Below, piece by piece: positions 10,393 through 17,683 of a DNA stretch of 64,000 nt (position 1 is the stretch's first letter; every line of letters starts with the position of its first letter). The DNA is taken from NCBI GenBank assembly GCA_017643165.1, contig JAEPNY010000004.1:124001-188000 (forward strand). Reading direction: 5' to 3'. The notes under the pieces are model-generated. The model saw only the letters and a list, made by a program, of their open reading frames with translations. It ran no database searches and was not told the DNA's origin. Source of the DNA: Psychroserpens sp. GTDB lineage: Bacteria > Bacteroidota > Bacteroidia > Flavobacteriales > Flavobacteriaceae. The position numbers and the translations under genes are program-made.

Positions 10393-10432
10393 CAAAGATA
10401 GATAGGAAACTTTAAAAACAATAAAAGTTTCC
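10393..10432 (-). promoter_or_regulatory. Promoter and probable TetR operator of the efflux operon
   Basis: Reading the minus strand, TATCTTTG (10393-10400) matches the -7 consensus TAnnTTTG. Immediately upstream is a perfect 9-bp inverted repeat, GGAAACTTT / AAAGTTTCC, at 10405-10413 and 10424-10432 with a 10-bp spacer, covering the region between the -7 and -33 elements. A palindrome there, before a tetR gene, is the expected position for an autoregulatory operator. Confidence 0.7.
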
Positions 10433-10493
10433 AAAGTTTTAAACATTTTTTAACATTGCGTTAAAGTAGCGTGTTAGGTTAATTCATTTACAC

Positions 10494-10501
10494 TATTTTT
10501 G
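10494..10501 (+). promoter_or_regulatory. -7 element 4 nt before the polyprenyl synthase ATG
   Basis: TATTTTTG matches TAnnTTTG exactly. Only four bases separate it from the ATG at 10506, so transcription would begin at or next to the start codon and the mRNA would be leaderless. Confidence 0.6.
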
Positions 10502-10505
10502 TCGC

Positions 10506-11480
10506 ATGAATCAGAATTTATCCTATTACGATGCGTTCATTACGCACTTAAAAACTTCTGTAGAACGCAAGGAGCCTCTTAATCTGTATGATCCCATGCA
10601 TTACATTTTACATCTTGGTGGGAAGCGTTTACGACCTATCCTTACACTAATGGCAGCCGATTTATTTGGTGGCGATTACAATGACGCTATGGATGCAGCC
10701 TTATGTGTTGAAGTCTTTCATAATTTCTCTTTAGTACATGATGACATTATGGATGATGCACCATTAAGACGAGGAAAAGAAACGGTTCATAAAAAATGGG
10801 ATACGAATACCGCAATACTTTCTGGAGATGCGATGCTGATTAAAGCATATTCATTTTTAGAATCGTATGACAGTGTCAAATTTGTGGCACTTGTTAAATT
10901 GCTTACCAAAACCTCACTTGAGGTTTGTGAAGGGCAACAATACGATGTAGATTTCGAAACGCGTGATGATGTTACCATTCCTGAGTATCTTAAAATGATA
11001 GAATTCAAAACGGCGGTTTTAGTTGGTGCTGCCATGCAAATGGGAGCTATCGTTGCAAATGCATCATTAGAGTCGCAACAAGCTATATATGATTTCGGCA
11101 GATATTTAGGAATTGCGTTTCAGTTGCAAGACGATTACCTAGATGCATTTGGTGATCCCGAGCGTTTTGGAAAACAGATAGGAGGTGATATCATCGAAAA
11201 CAAAAAGACATATTTGTATTTGAAAGCGCTTGAATTTTCAGATGATACAAATAGGTTACAACTGGGTCATTTATATACCATCAGTCCAACAGATCCAACC
11301 GATAAAATTCAGGCTGTAAAACAGATCTTCCTATCCAGTGGTTCAGCTGAAGCAACAAAAGAGGCGATTGAAGTCTTTACTTCGAAAGCATTCGATGTCC
11401 TGGAATCAATAGATATATCTGATGAGAATAAAGCTATACTGCGTAATTTTGGTCAGGAGTTAATGAACAGGAATGTCTAA
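10506..11480 (+). CDS. Polyprenyl (octaprenyl-type) diphosphate synthase
   Basis: A 324-residue trans-isoprenyl diphosphate synthase. Both Asp-rich motifs that bind Mg-diphosphate are present: DDIMDD near residues 79-84 and DDYLD near residues 209-213. The GGKRLRP substrate motif lies near residue 39. The enzyme condenses IPP units on an allylic primer to build the side chain of menaquinone or another polyprenyl chain; chain length cannot be read reliably by eye. The start follows a -7 element by four bases. It overlaps the next ORF by 8 nt. Farnesyl/geranylgeranyl synthase is the alternative within the same family. Confidence 0.92.
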   Translation: MNQNLSYYDAFITHLKTSVERKEPLNLYDPMHYILHLGGKRLRPILTLMAADLFGGDYNDAMDAALCVEVFHNFSLVHDDIMDDAPLRRGKETVHKKWDTNTAILSGDAMLIKAYSFLESYDSVKFVALVKLLTKTSLEVCEGQQYDVDFETRDDVTIPEYLKMIEFKTAVLVGAAMQMGAIVANASLESQQAIYDFGRYLGIAFQLQDDYLDAFGDPERFGKQIGGDIIENKKTYLYLKALEFSDDTNRLQLGHLYTISPTDPTDKIQAVKQIFLSSGSAEATKEAIEVFTSKAFDVLESIDISDENKAILRNFGQELMNRNV

Positions 11481-11829
11481 ATTACCAGCTACTTATGACG
11501 CACTCGTTGAGGCCGCTGAACAATTAGCATTGTATGAAAAACTAATTGAACAAATCAATAAGGACTTTCTATTGGCCAATATTGATTTGGACTTTGACTC
11601 TAATATTTTGCCCTCCAGTTTAAAATATCTATTGCATGAGGTCGTGTATAATCTCATTCAGGAAAAGTTTGCCGAGTACTTAAACCTGCTCTATATAGTC
11701 GATGTTTCGGAAGCTAAGATTAAGGCACTAGATGGTTCTGATACGCTTAAACTATCTGAACAGGTTACATTTCTAATACTGCAAAGGGAATGGCAAAAAG
11801 TTTGGTTTAAGCAACACTTTCGGGACTAA
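11473..11829 (+). CDS. Conserved-looking hypothetical protein, 118 aa
   Basis: Not recognised. The ORF begins inside the last codons of the polyprenyl synthase gene (8-nt overlap), so it is probably translationally coupled to it. It has no signal peptide or membrane helix. The sequence is mostly helical and mildly acidic, with a hydrophobic heptad-like central region and a C-terminus rich in Trp, Lys and Gln (REWQKVWFKQHF). It ends just before the convergent barrel gene at 11836. The close coupling suggests a soluble cytoplasmic protein expressed with the isoprenoid enzyme; no function is inferred. Confidence 0.7.
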   Translation: MSKLPATYDALVEAAEQLALYEKLIEQINKDFLLANIDLDFDSNILPSSLKYLLHEVVYNLIQEKFAEYLNLLYIVDVSEAKIKALDGSDTLKLSEQVTFLILQREWQKVWFKQHFRD

Positions 11830-11835
11830 ACTACT

Positions 11836-12369
11836 TTAAAAGAATACACGAACAAAGGGTGACCATGGATCAATATACACGCTCTTCCGTTCATTGTAAA
11901 GCAGATCATATCGTATACCAAAAATCACATTATTTGACCTATAACCTAGTCCCACAAAAAATGCTGGAACCCAGTAGTTGTCATCGACACCTATGTTATT
12001 TTCAAAATTACGGTTTACGTTAAGCTGTTCAAATTCGCTTGAAATTTGTAGTTCATTTATGGGATTATAAATACCGATGAGACTCGCACCTAGAATGGTA
12101 GAATTAAACACATTTCTTTGACTGTTATAAGACCCATTTAAGCCGAGTCCCAGTCCAAACTCCTGATTAAAATTATAGATGGCGTTAGGTGCCAGAGTAC
12201 CACTAAAAAAACCATCGCCAAAACTTAATCCTATTCCTCCTCCATATTGGACATTAGACCAAAAGTTTGAATTGCTGCCCTCATCTTGTGCAATAGACGG
12301 TTGCGAATAACTCAGTAGAATTGAAATTGATACGATTAATTTACATTGAATTCGAGATGAAAATTTCAT
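11836..12369 (-). CDS. Small outer-membrane beta-barrel protein next to sucA
   Basis: A 177-residue exported protein: a signal peptide ends near SIAQ (residue 27), followed by alternating aromatic and glycine-rich strands (NVQYGGGIGLSFGDGFF, FGLGLGLNGSY, FFVGLGYRS) and a terminal Phe. This fits an eight-strand barrel of the OMP_b-brl type. It is divergent from sucA, with the start codons about 115 bp apart. Similar small proteins beside sucA can carry an enzyme name in databases; nothing in this sequence supports an enzymatic role. Function unknown. Confidence 0.75.
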   Translation of the reverse strand: MKFSSRIQCKLIVSISILLSYSQPSIAQDEGSNSNFWSNVQYGGGIGLSFGDGFFSGTLAPNAIYNFNQEFGLGLGLNGSYNSQRNVFNSTILGASLIGIYNPINELQISSEFEQLNVNRNFENNIGVDDNYWVPAFFVGLGYRSNNVIFGIRYDLLYNERKSVYIDPWSPFVRVFF

Positions 12370-12436
12370 ATTCTAAAAATTGCGTTAATTACAGTCATAA
12401 ATATAGCAAAACGATGCCTTATTTTACTAAATGTTG

Positions 12437-12444
12437 TATTTTTG
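12437..12444 (+). promoter_or_regulatory. -7 element of the sucAB promoter
   Basis: TATTTTTG matches the Bacteroidota -7 consensus and lies 39 bp before the sucA ATG. A -33 TTG at the usual distance is not obvious. Confidence 0.5.
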
Positions 12445-12483
12445 TCTAAATTTTGTTGAAGCGAAAACGACTGATACCAAATA

Positions 12484-15252
12484 ATGGATAAATTTTCCTT
12501 TTTAAACGCAGCACATACGGCATACTTTGCTGATTTATACGACCAATACCTTAAACATCCCGATTCTGTAGAACCAAGCTGGAGAGCCTTTTTTCAAGGC
12601 TATGATTTTGGTGCCGAAAGCTATGGTTTAGACGGCGATATTGTTGAAGGTGTAACCACACAAATTCCGGAACATGTTCAAAAGGAATTCCAAGTTGTTA
12701 AACTCATTGATGGTTATAGAAATAGAGGTCATCTTTTTACAAGAACTAATCCTGTTCGCGAGCGTCGTAAGTATGAGCCATCTTTGGCAGTAGAAACTTT
12801 TGGTCTATCAGCATCAGATTTAGACACCGTATTTTCGGCAGGTGACATTATCGGCATTGGGAAAGCTAGTTTACGAGAGATCATCAATCATCTAGAACGC
12901 ATATACTGCGATTCCATTGGAGTTGAATATATGTATATTCGAAAGCCTGAGGAAATTGATTGGATTCAAGGGAAACTAAATGTGAATGATAATCAGCCTC
13001 AGTTTTCCGCAGATCAAAAAAAACATATTCTAAAGAAACTTAATGAAGCCGTCTCTTTTGAAAGCTTCCTTCACACCAAATATGTAGGTCAAAAGCGATT
13101 CTCATTAGAAGGGAACGAATCATTGATTCCAGCTTTAGATGCCTTAATTGAAAATGCAGCCGACCATGGTGTTAAGGAGTTCGTTATGGGTATGGCACAC
13201 CGTGGACGTTTGAGTACACTTACTAATATCTTCGGAAAATCTGCAAAGGATATTTTTAGCGAATTTGATGGAAAAGATTATGAGCAGGAAATTTTTGATG
13301 GTGATGTTAAATACCACCTTGGATGGACCAGTGATCGTGTTACAGATGGAGGTAAGCAGATAAATTTAAATATCGCACCTAATCCGTCGCACCTTGAAAC
13401 CGTTGGTTCGGTGGTTGAAGGAATTGCAAGAGCTAAGCAAGACGAAAAATACAGTGAAAATCCGTCACAAGTATTACCAATAGTAGTTCATGGAGATGCG
13501 GCTATTTCTGGACAAGGATTGGTATATGAATTAGTTCAAATGGCCAAGCTAGATGGCTACAGAACAAATGGAACAATCCATATCGTCGTTAATAATCAAA
13601 TCGGATTTACAACCAATTACCTCGACGGAAGATCCAGTACCTATTGTACTGATGTAGGTAAAGTGACACTATCGCCAGTGATGCATGTCAATGCTGATGA
13701 TGCAGAGGCCGTAGTACATGCCATGTTGTTTGCGTTAGATTTCAGAATGACGTTTAGACGAGACGTATTCATTGATTTGCTTGGGTACAGAAAGTATGGA
13801 CATAATGAAGGAGATGAACCGCGTTTTACCCAACCTAAGTTGTACAAGGCGATTGCAAAGCATATGAATCCACGAGATATTTATGCCGAAAAATTAATAA
13901 CCGAAGGCGTTATCACAAGCGATTTTGTGGCGCAATTGGAAAAAGACTACAAAGCGAAGTTAGAAGAAAAGTTAGAAGACTCTCGCAAAGAAGATAAGAC
14001 AGTTATCACACCTTTCATGGCCGATAAATGGACAGATTTTACAACAGTTCAGGAAGATCGAATGCTTGAAAATGTCGATACAACATATCCTGTTGAAAAT
14101 CTTAAACACATAACTAAGGTCATCTCAAATCTGCCAGAAGATAAAAAGTTCATCCGAAAGATTGAGCGATTGGTTCAGTCTCGCCAAAAGATGTTTGATG
14201 AAAACAAATTGGATTGGGCAATGGCTGAGCATTTGGCATATGGAACTTTACTAGAAGAAGGTTATGATGTTAGAATTTCAGGCCAGGATGTTGAACGTGG
14301 AACGTTTTCTCATCGCCATGCTGTGATTAAAGTTGAAGATAGCGAGGAAGAAATTCTGTTATTAAATCAAATTAGTGACGATCAAGGGAAATTCTATATT
14401 TACAACTCGCTACTTTCCGAATATGGTGTCGTTGGATTCGACTATGGTTATGCCATGGCAAGTCCTAACACTTTGACCATTTGGGAAGCCCAATTTGGAG
14501 ACTTTAGTAATGGTGCTCAGATAATGATCGATCAATATATCTCTTCTGCGGAAGACAAATGGAAGCTGCAAAATGGTCTTGTTATGTTGCTCCCTCATGG
14601 TTATGAAGGTCAAGGAGCAGAACATTCTTCAGGTCGTATGGAGCGTTATTTACAGCTGTGTGCGAAAGATAACATGTATGTAATGGACTGTACTACGCCT
14701 GCTAATATGTATCATTTGTTAAGAAAACAAATAAAGACCAATTTCAGAAAACCACTTATCGTGTTTACACCGAAAAGTTTATTGCGTCATCCAATGGTAT
14801 TATCGACGGTTGATGAATTTGCGAACGGAAGTTTCCAAATGATTATTGACGACGCAGTAGTTAAGCCAGAAAAGGTAAAAACATTAGTATTTGTTACAGG
14901 TAAATTTTATTATGACCTATATGAACAAAGAGAGGACTTAAAAAGAGAGGATGTAGCTTTAGTGCGAATAGAGCAGTTATTCCCTTTACCTGAGAACGAA
15001 ATTAGAGATCTCATTAAACAATATAAAAACGCAGACGACATAGTTTGGGCTCAAGAGGAACCAAGAAATATGGGTGCTTACAGTCACATGCTTATGCATC
15101 TTGATGAAGCTAAGAACTTCAGAGCAGCAACCAGACGACCTTATGGTGCACCTGCTGCAGGAAGTAGTGTGAGGTCAAAAATACGTCATCAAGAAGTCAT
15201 TGACTATGTTTTTGATGCGACTAAGAATAATCAACGTAAATACGATAATTAA
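12484..15252 (+). CDS. sucA: 2-oxoglutarate dehydrogenase E1 component
   Basis: A 922-residue thiamine-diphosphate enzyme that decarboxylates 2-oxoglutarate in the TCA cycle and passes the succinyl group to the E2 lipoamide. The N-terminal E2-binding segment (FLNAAHTAYFADLYDQYLKH) is typical. GMAHRGRLSTL near residue 236 and the HGDAA motif near residue 337 belong to the ThDP-binding core, and GYEGQGAEHSSGRMERYLQL lies in the transketolase-like C-terminal half. Length matches the family (about 930 aa). sucB follows after 29 bp in the same direction. The E3 gene is not in the window. Confidence 0.97.
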   Translation: MDKFSFLNAAHTAYFADLYDQYLKHPDSVEPSWRAFFQGYDFGAESYGLDGDIVEGVTTQIPEHVQKEFQVVKLIDGYRNRGHLFTRTNPVRERRKYEPSLAVETFGLSASDLDTVFSAGDIIGIGKASLREIINHLERIYCDSIGVEYMYIRKPEEIDWIQGKLNVNDNQPQFSADQKKHILKKLNEAVSFESFLHTKYVGQKRFSLEGNESLIPALDALIENAADHGVKEFVMGMAHRGRLSTLTNIFGKSAKDIFSEFDGKDYEQEIFDGDVKYHLGWTSDRVTDGGKQINLNIAPNPSHLETVGSVVEGIARAKQDEKYSENPSQVLPIVVHGDAAISGQGLVYELVQMAKLDGYRTNGTIHIVVNNQIGFTTNYLDGRSSTYCTDVGKVTLSPVMHVNADDAEAVVHAMLFALDFRMTFRRDVFIDLLGYRKYGHNEGDEPRFTQPKLYKAIAKHMNPRDIYAEKLITEGVITSDFVAQLEKDYKAKLEEKLEDSRKEDKTVITPFMADKWTDFTTVQEDRMLENVDTTYPVENLKHITKVISNLPEDKKFIRKIERLVQSRQKMFDENKLDWAMAEHLAYGTLLEEGYDVRISGQDVERGTFSHRHAVIKVEDSEEEILLLNQISDDQGKFYIYNSLLSEYGVVGFDYGYAMASPNTLTIWEAQFGDFSNGAQIMIDQYISSAEDKWKLQNGLVMLLPHGYEGQGAEHSSGRMERYLQLCAKDNMYVMDCTTPANMYHLLRKQIKTNFRKPLIVFTPKSLLRHPMVLSTVDEFANGSFQMIIDDAVVKPEKVKTLVFVTGKFYYDLYEQREDLKREDVALVRIEQLFPLPENEIRDLIKQYKNADDIVWAQEEPRNMGAYSHMLMHLDEAKNFRAATRRPYGAPAAGSSVRSKIRHQEVIDYVFDATKNNQRKYDN

Positions 15253-15281
15253 TAAAACACCTAAAATAAAATAAGAGAACG

Positions 15282-16505
15282 ATGATTTTAGAAATGAAAG
15301 TTCCTTCACCAGGAGAATCGATCACTGAAGTAGAAATTGCTGAATGGTTGGTACAAGATGGAGATTATGTAGAAAAAGACCAAGCTATCGCAGAAGTTGA
15401 TAGCGATAAAGCTACATTAGAATTACCTGCTGAGGCTAGTGGAACAATAACACTTAAAGCTGAGGAAGGCGATGCTGTTGAAGTAGGAGCTGTAGTGTGT
15501 TTAATTGATACAGGAGCTGAAAAACCAGAGGGTGGAGCTGCCGCACCTGCTAAAGAAGCTGAGGAAAAGACTGAAAAAGCACCTGCGCCAGAGGCTAAGA
15601 CTCCAGAAGTAAAAACTGAAAAGACATACGCTACTGGTACAGCAAGTCCAGCAGCAAAGAAAGTATTAGCTGAAAAAGGAATTGTTGCGAGTACAGTTAC
15701 GGGAACAGGCAAGGATGGACGTATTACGAAAGAAGATGCCTTGAATGCAGTTCCTTCTATGGGATCACCTTCTGGTGGTAACCGTGGAACTTCAAGAAGT
15801 AAAATGTCAATGTTACGTCGTAAGGTTGCAGAACGTCTTGTTGAAGCTAAGAATACTACCGCCATGTTGACCACATTCAACGAGGTGGACATGACGCCAA
15901 TTTTTGATTTAAGAAAAGAATATAAAGAAGATTTTAAAGCAAAGCATGGTGTGAGTTTAGGGTTCATGAGTTTCTTTACGCTAGCAGTTGTGCGAGCGTT
16001 AAAATTATTCCCTGCGGTCAATTCTATGATTGATGGAAAAGAAATGATCTCCTACGATTTTTGCGATATTAGTATTGCCGTTTCAGGACCAAAAGGTTTG
16101 ATGGTGCCTGTAATAAGAAATGCGGAAAACTTAAGTTTTAGAGGTGTTGAATCAGAAGTTAAGCGATTGGCAATTCGTGCACGTGATGGTCAAATAACCG
16201 TTGATGAAATGACCGGTGGAACATTCACAATTTCAAATGGTGGTGTGTTTGGAAGTATGCTATCTACACCAATTATTAACCCACCTCAAAGTGGAATATT
16301 AGGGATGCACAATATTGTCGAAAGACCTGTAGCCATAGATGGAAAAGTAGAAATAAGACCAATTATGTACGTTGCGTTATCATATGACCACAGAATTATT
16401 GATGGCCGTGAGTCGGTAGGATTCTTAGTAGCAGTAAAAGAAGCCTTAGAGAATCCTGTAGAGTTATTGATGAATAATGATATTAAGAGGGCTCTTGAAA
16501 TGTAA
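15282..16505 (+). CDS. sucB: 2-oxoglutarate dehydrogenase E2, dihydrolipoyl succinyltransferase
   Basis: A 407-residue core subunit. An N-terminal lipoyl domain has the lipoylated Lys in [10 protein letters not shown] (near residue 44). An Ala/Pro/Glu-rich hinge follows (about residues 78-118), then the peripheral-subunit-binding domain ([14 protein letters not shown], about 120-155). The acyltransferase domain ends with the catalytic HxxxDG motif DHRIIDGR near residue 369. It transfers succinyl to CoA. The operon with sucA ends at the strong terminator at 16531-16566. Confidence 0.97.
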   Translation: MILEMKVPSPGESITEVEIAEWLVQDGDYVEKDQAIAEVDSDKATLELPAEASGTITLKAEEGDAVEVGAVVCLIDTGAEKPEGGAAAPAKEAEEKTEKAPAPEAKTPEVKTEKTYATGTASPAAKKVLAEKGIVASTVTGTGKDGRITKEDALNAVPSMGSPSGGNRGTSRSKMSMLRRKVAERLVEAKNTTAMLTTFNEVDMTPIFDLRKEYKEDFKAKHGVSLGFMSFFTLAVVRALKLFPAVNSMIDGKEMISYDFCDISIAVSGPKGLMVPVIRNAENLSFRGVESEVKRLAIRARDGQITVDEMTGGTFTISNGGVFGSMLSTPIINPPQSGILGMHNIVERPVAIDGKVEIRPIMYVALSYDHRIIDGRESVGFLVAVKEALENPVELLMNNDIKRALEM

Positions 16506-16530
16506 ATTTGGTTCTAGAATTCAACTCATA

Positions 16531-16566
16531 AAAAAAGCGCAATTCAGTTTTGAATTGCGCTTTTTT
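16531..16566. terminator. Bidirectional terminator after sucB
   Basis: Stem AAAAAAGCGCAATTCA / TGAATTGCGCTTTTTT with a 4-base loop. It serves sucB on the plus strand. The A tract becomes a U tract on the minus strand, so it can also end the 35-codon ORF transcript coming the other way. Confidence 0.9.
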
Positions 16567-16592
16567 CCTAATAAAAAATAACTAACTAATAA

Positions 16593-16700
16593 CTAAAAAA
16601 AATTCACAAGAATATTAATAGATATTACTAAAATGGCGCATAACATTAAGCCATGAATAATAATTCGGTCGAATTGACTTTGTTCTTTTTTTATTTTCAT
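16593..16700 (-). CDS. Putative 35-residue single-helix membrane peptide
   Basis: The reverse strand holds an ATG-to-TAG frame of 35 codons. The first 12 residues are charged and polar (MKIKKEQSQFDR), followed by about 22 hydrophobic residues (IIIHGLMLCAILVISINI and on) and a short Phe-Phe end, as in small bitopic membrane peptides. It lies at the end of the first unit of the tandem regulated array and just before a terminator that works in its direction, so a transcript from the palindrome-TTG-(-7) promoter at 16825-16871 would carry it. Whether it is translated is unknown. It is not recognised as a known family. Confidence 0.5.
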   Translation of the reverse strand: MKIKKEQSQFDRIIIHGLMLCAILVISINILVNFF

Positions 16701-16731
16701 GGATGCGACATTTTATCATCTAAATTTTAAT

Positions 16732-16819
16732 AAAGCTCCAAGTAAAGATGGCCCGGAGCTTTATTTACCCTAATTAATAGAGTTACTGAAAGTAAATCCC
16801 TCGAATTTATAATAACTCT
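16732..16819 (-). ncRNA. Array unit A: structured leader upstream of the 35-aa ORF
   Basis: Downstream of the unit A promoter the minus-strand RNA can form a stem from TAGAGTTA and TAACTCTA (16813-16820 with 16779-16786). A second hairpin AAAGCTCC / GGAGCTTT (16732-16763) is followed by only a weak T-rich stretch. Layout (5' hairpin, then 3' hairpin) parallels units B and C, but this unit probably reads through into the small ORF at 16593-16700. Confidence 0.4.
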
Positions 16820-16824
16820 AGCGG

Positions 16825-16871
16825 CTAAATTCGTTATAATAACATTATGAGTCAATACGTAGAAATACGTA
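16825..16871 (-). promoter_or_regulatory. Array promoter A: palindrome + TTG + degenerate -7
   Basis: On the minus strand the 16-bp palindrome TACGTATTTCTACGTA (16856-16871) is directly followed by TTG (16853-16855), then 20 bp, then GAATTTAG (16825-16832) in the -7 position. The spacing is identical to units B and C; the -7 element is the weakest of the three. Confidence 0.5.
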
Positions 16872-16902
16872 TTTTTTGCATTTAAATGTTAAAATTTCAT
16901 AG

Positions 16903-16971
16903 AAAAAAAGCTCTAAGACCACATGGGTCTTAGAGCTTATTCCTTCTTTCACGAAAGGAAATTGATTAATA
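16903..16971 (-). ncRNA. Array unit B: putative small RNA of about 70 nt
   Basis: Begins a few bases after the exact -7 element TACTTTTG (16978-16985) and ends at a strong intrinsic terminator. The terminator stem is GCTCTAAGACC / GGTCTTAGAGC (16910-16936), followed on the minus strand by seven U. A first hairpin forms from TTCCTTT and the GGAA segment at 16939-16960. The interval has no credible ORF. Its 5' region shares GCTATTA with unit C at nearly the same offset from the -7 element. Target and function unknown. Confidence 0.6.
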
Positions 16972-16977
16972 GCAGAA

Positions 16978-17024
16978 CAAAAGTAGTAAATGCACAAATT
17001 TGAGTCAATAGGTATATCTACGTG
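16978..17024 (-). promoter_or_regulatory. Array promoter B: palindrome + TTG + exact -7
   Basis: Minus strand: palindrome CACGTAGATATACCTA (17009-17024), TTG (17006-17008), 20-bp spacer, TACTTTTG (16978-16985), a perfect TAnnTTTG. The palindrome abuts the -33 TTG, where a class II activator would be expected to bind. Confidence 0.65.
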
Positions 17025-17033
17025 TTTTTTGAA

Positions 17034-17104
17034 TAAAAAAAACTCTGGATTTTTAATAATCCAGAGTCCAAATTCAATTAATTCTCCCTTAGAGAATATA
17101 ATAG
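17034..17104 (-). ncRNA. Array unit C: putative small RNA of about 70 nt
   Basis: Starts just after CATCTTTG (17111-17118) and ends at a strong intrinsic terminator: stem ACTCTGGAT / ATCCAGAGT (17042-17067) followed by eight U on the minus strand. A 5' hairpin ATTCTC-loop-GAGAAT lies at 17081-17097. Size and order of hairpins are the same as in unit B. No ATG occurs in the interval. Function unknown. Confidence 0.6.
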
Positions 17105-17110
17105 CTACTA

Positions 17111-17157
17111 CAAAGATGAAGCATAAGATTTTGCGAAACAATAGGTATATTTACCTG
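17111..17157 (-). promoter_or_regulatory. Array promoter C: palindrome + TTG + near-consensus -7
   Basis: Minus strand: palindrome CAGGTAAATATACCTA (17142-17157), TTG (17139-17141), 20-bp spacer, CATCTTTG (17111-17118), five of six defined -7 positions matching. All three promoters of the array span exactly 47 bp from palindrome to -7 element. Confidence 0.6.
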
Positions 17158-17189
17158 TTTTTGAATTTCAGGAGTGTAGAACGTTGATC

Positions 17190-17633
17190 TTAATTAGATT
17201 TTAAATATAAGTACTTCTTCTCGTAGTCAATTATTGCATGACCTTTTTTTAATAGATCTGCACCTATAATACCATGTACTGTTTGGGCATTGTGGTTTTT
17301 TAAAGCAGTATTCACATGGGTAAGATCAAAAAGGATTAAAACGACCTTTTCTTGTTTCCATTTTCCAATTTTGAGCTTGTTTTTCTTTGATAATTGAGTT
17401 TGCATATCCGATGCACCTGCACCTGCAGCCTTTATGTCAGAATCGATTACGTTTAAATTGAATGTATCAACAGCGTCAAAACCAACGCAAGAGCTAGAAG
17501 CGCCTGTGTCCAAAATAAATAGGCCCTTAACACCATTTATACTGGCTTTCACTTCAAAATGATTGGTCTTTGTAAGCTTTAATTTTACTTTGTTGTAGCC
17601 TTTTTCAAGGAGATAGTCTTTCAATGAATCCAT
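17190..17633 (-). CDS. Retropepsin-like single-domain aspartyl protease
   Basis: A 147-residue protein with the aspartic protease signature FILDTGASSSCVGF (catalytic Asp at residue 42) and a hydrophobic-hydrophobic-Gly segment GIIGADLL near the C-terminus. This is the topology of a retropepsin monomer that would dimerise. There is no signal peptide, so it is likely cytoplasmic. The open frame extends to a TTG at 17651, but that codon lies inside a -7 element; the ATG at 17633 (MDSLKDYLLEKGY) is the better start. It is divergent from tatD across about 50 bp. Its substrate is unknown. Confidence 0.85.
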   Translation of the reverse strand: MDSLKDYLLEKGYNKVKLKLTKTNHFEVKASINGVKGLFILDTGASSSCVGFDAVDTFNLNVIDSDIKAAGAGASDMQTQLSKKNKLKIGKWKQEKVVLILFDLTHVNTALKNHNAQTVHGIIGADLLKKGHAIIDYEKKYLYLKSN

Positions 17634-17648
17634 TCCTGTTTTTTTTGG

Positions 17649-17656
17649 CAAATATA
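17649..17656 (-). promoter_or_regulatory. -7 element of the retropepsin-like gene
   Basis: TATATTTG on the minus strand, 15 bp before the ATG at 17633; shares the short divergent region with the tatD promoter. Confidence 0.6.
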
Positions 17657-17671
17657 CTCCGATAATTCGAC

Positions 17672-17679
17672 TATTTTTG
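17672..17679 (+). promoter_or_regulatory. -7 element 4 nt before the tatD ATG
   Basis: TATTTTTG, exact consensus, separated from the tatD ATG by four bases, the same geometry as at 10494 and 22396; predicts a leaderless mRNA. Confidence 0.6.
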
Positions 17680-17683
17680 CAAA

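Noticed and set aside
15365-16021. 218-codon ORF antisense to sucB
   Set aside because: It is an Ala/Ser/Val-rich shadow produced by codon usage of the lipoyl/hinge region; sucB on the other strand is certain.
16845-17141. 98-codon ORF on the minus strand across the intergenic array
   Set aside because: It begins at a TTG that is the -33 element of array promoter C, passes through two strong terminators and another promoter, and its sequence resembles translated AT-rich DNA.
16990-17187. 65-codon plus-strand ORF in the same region
   Set aside because: It runs antisense through the palindromes and the unit C terminator, with no promoter and a composition typical of random AT-rich sequence.
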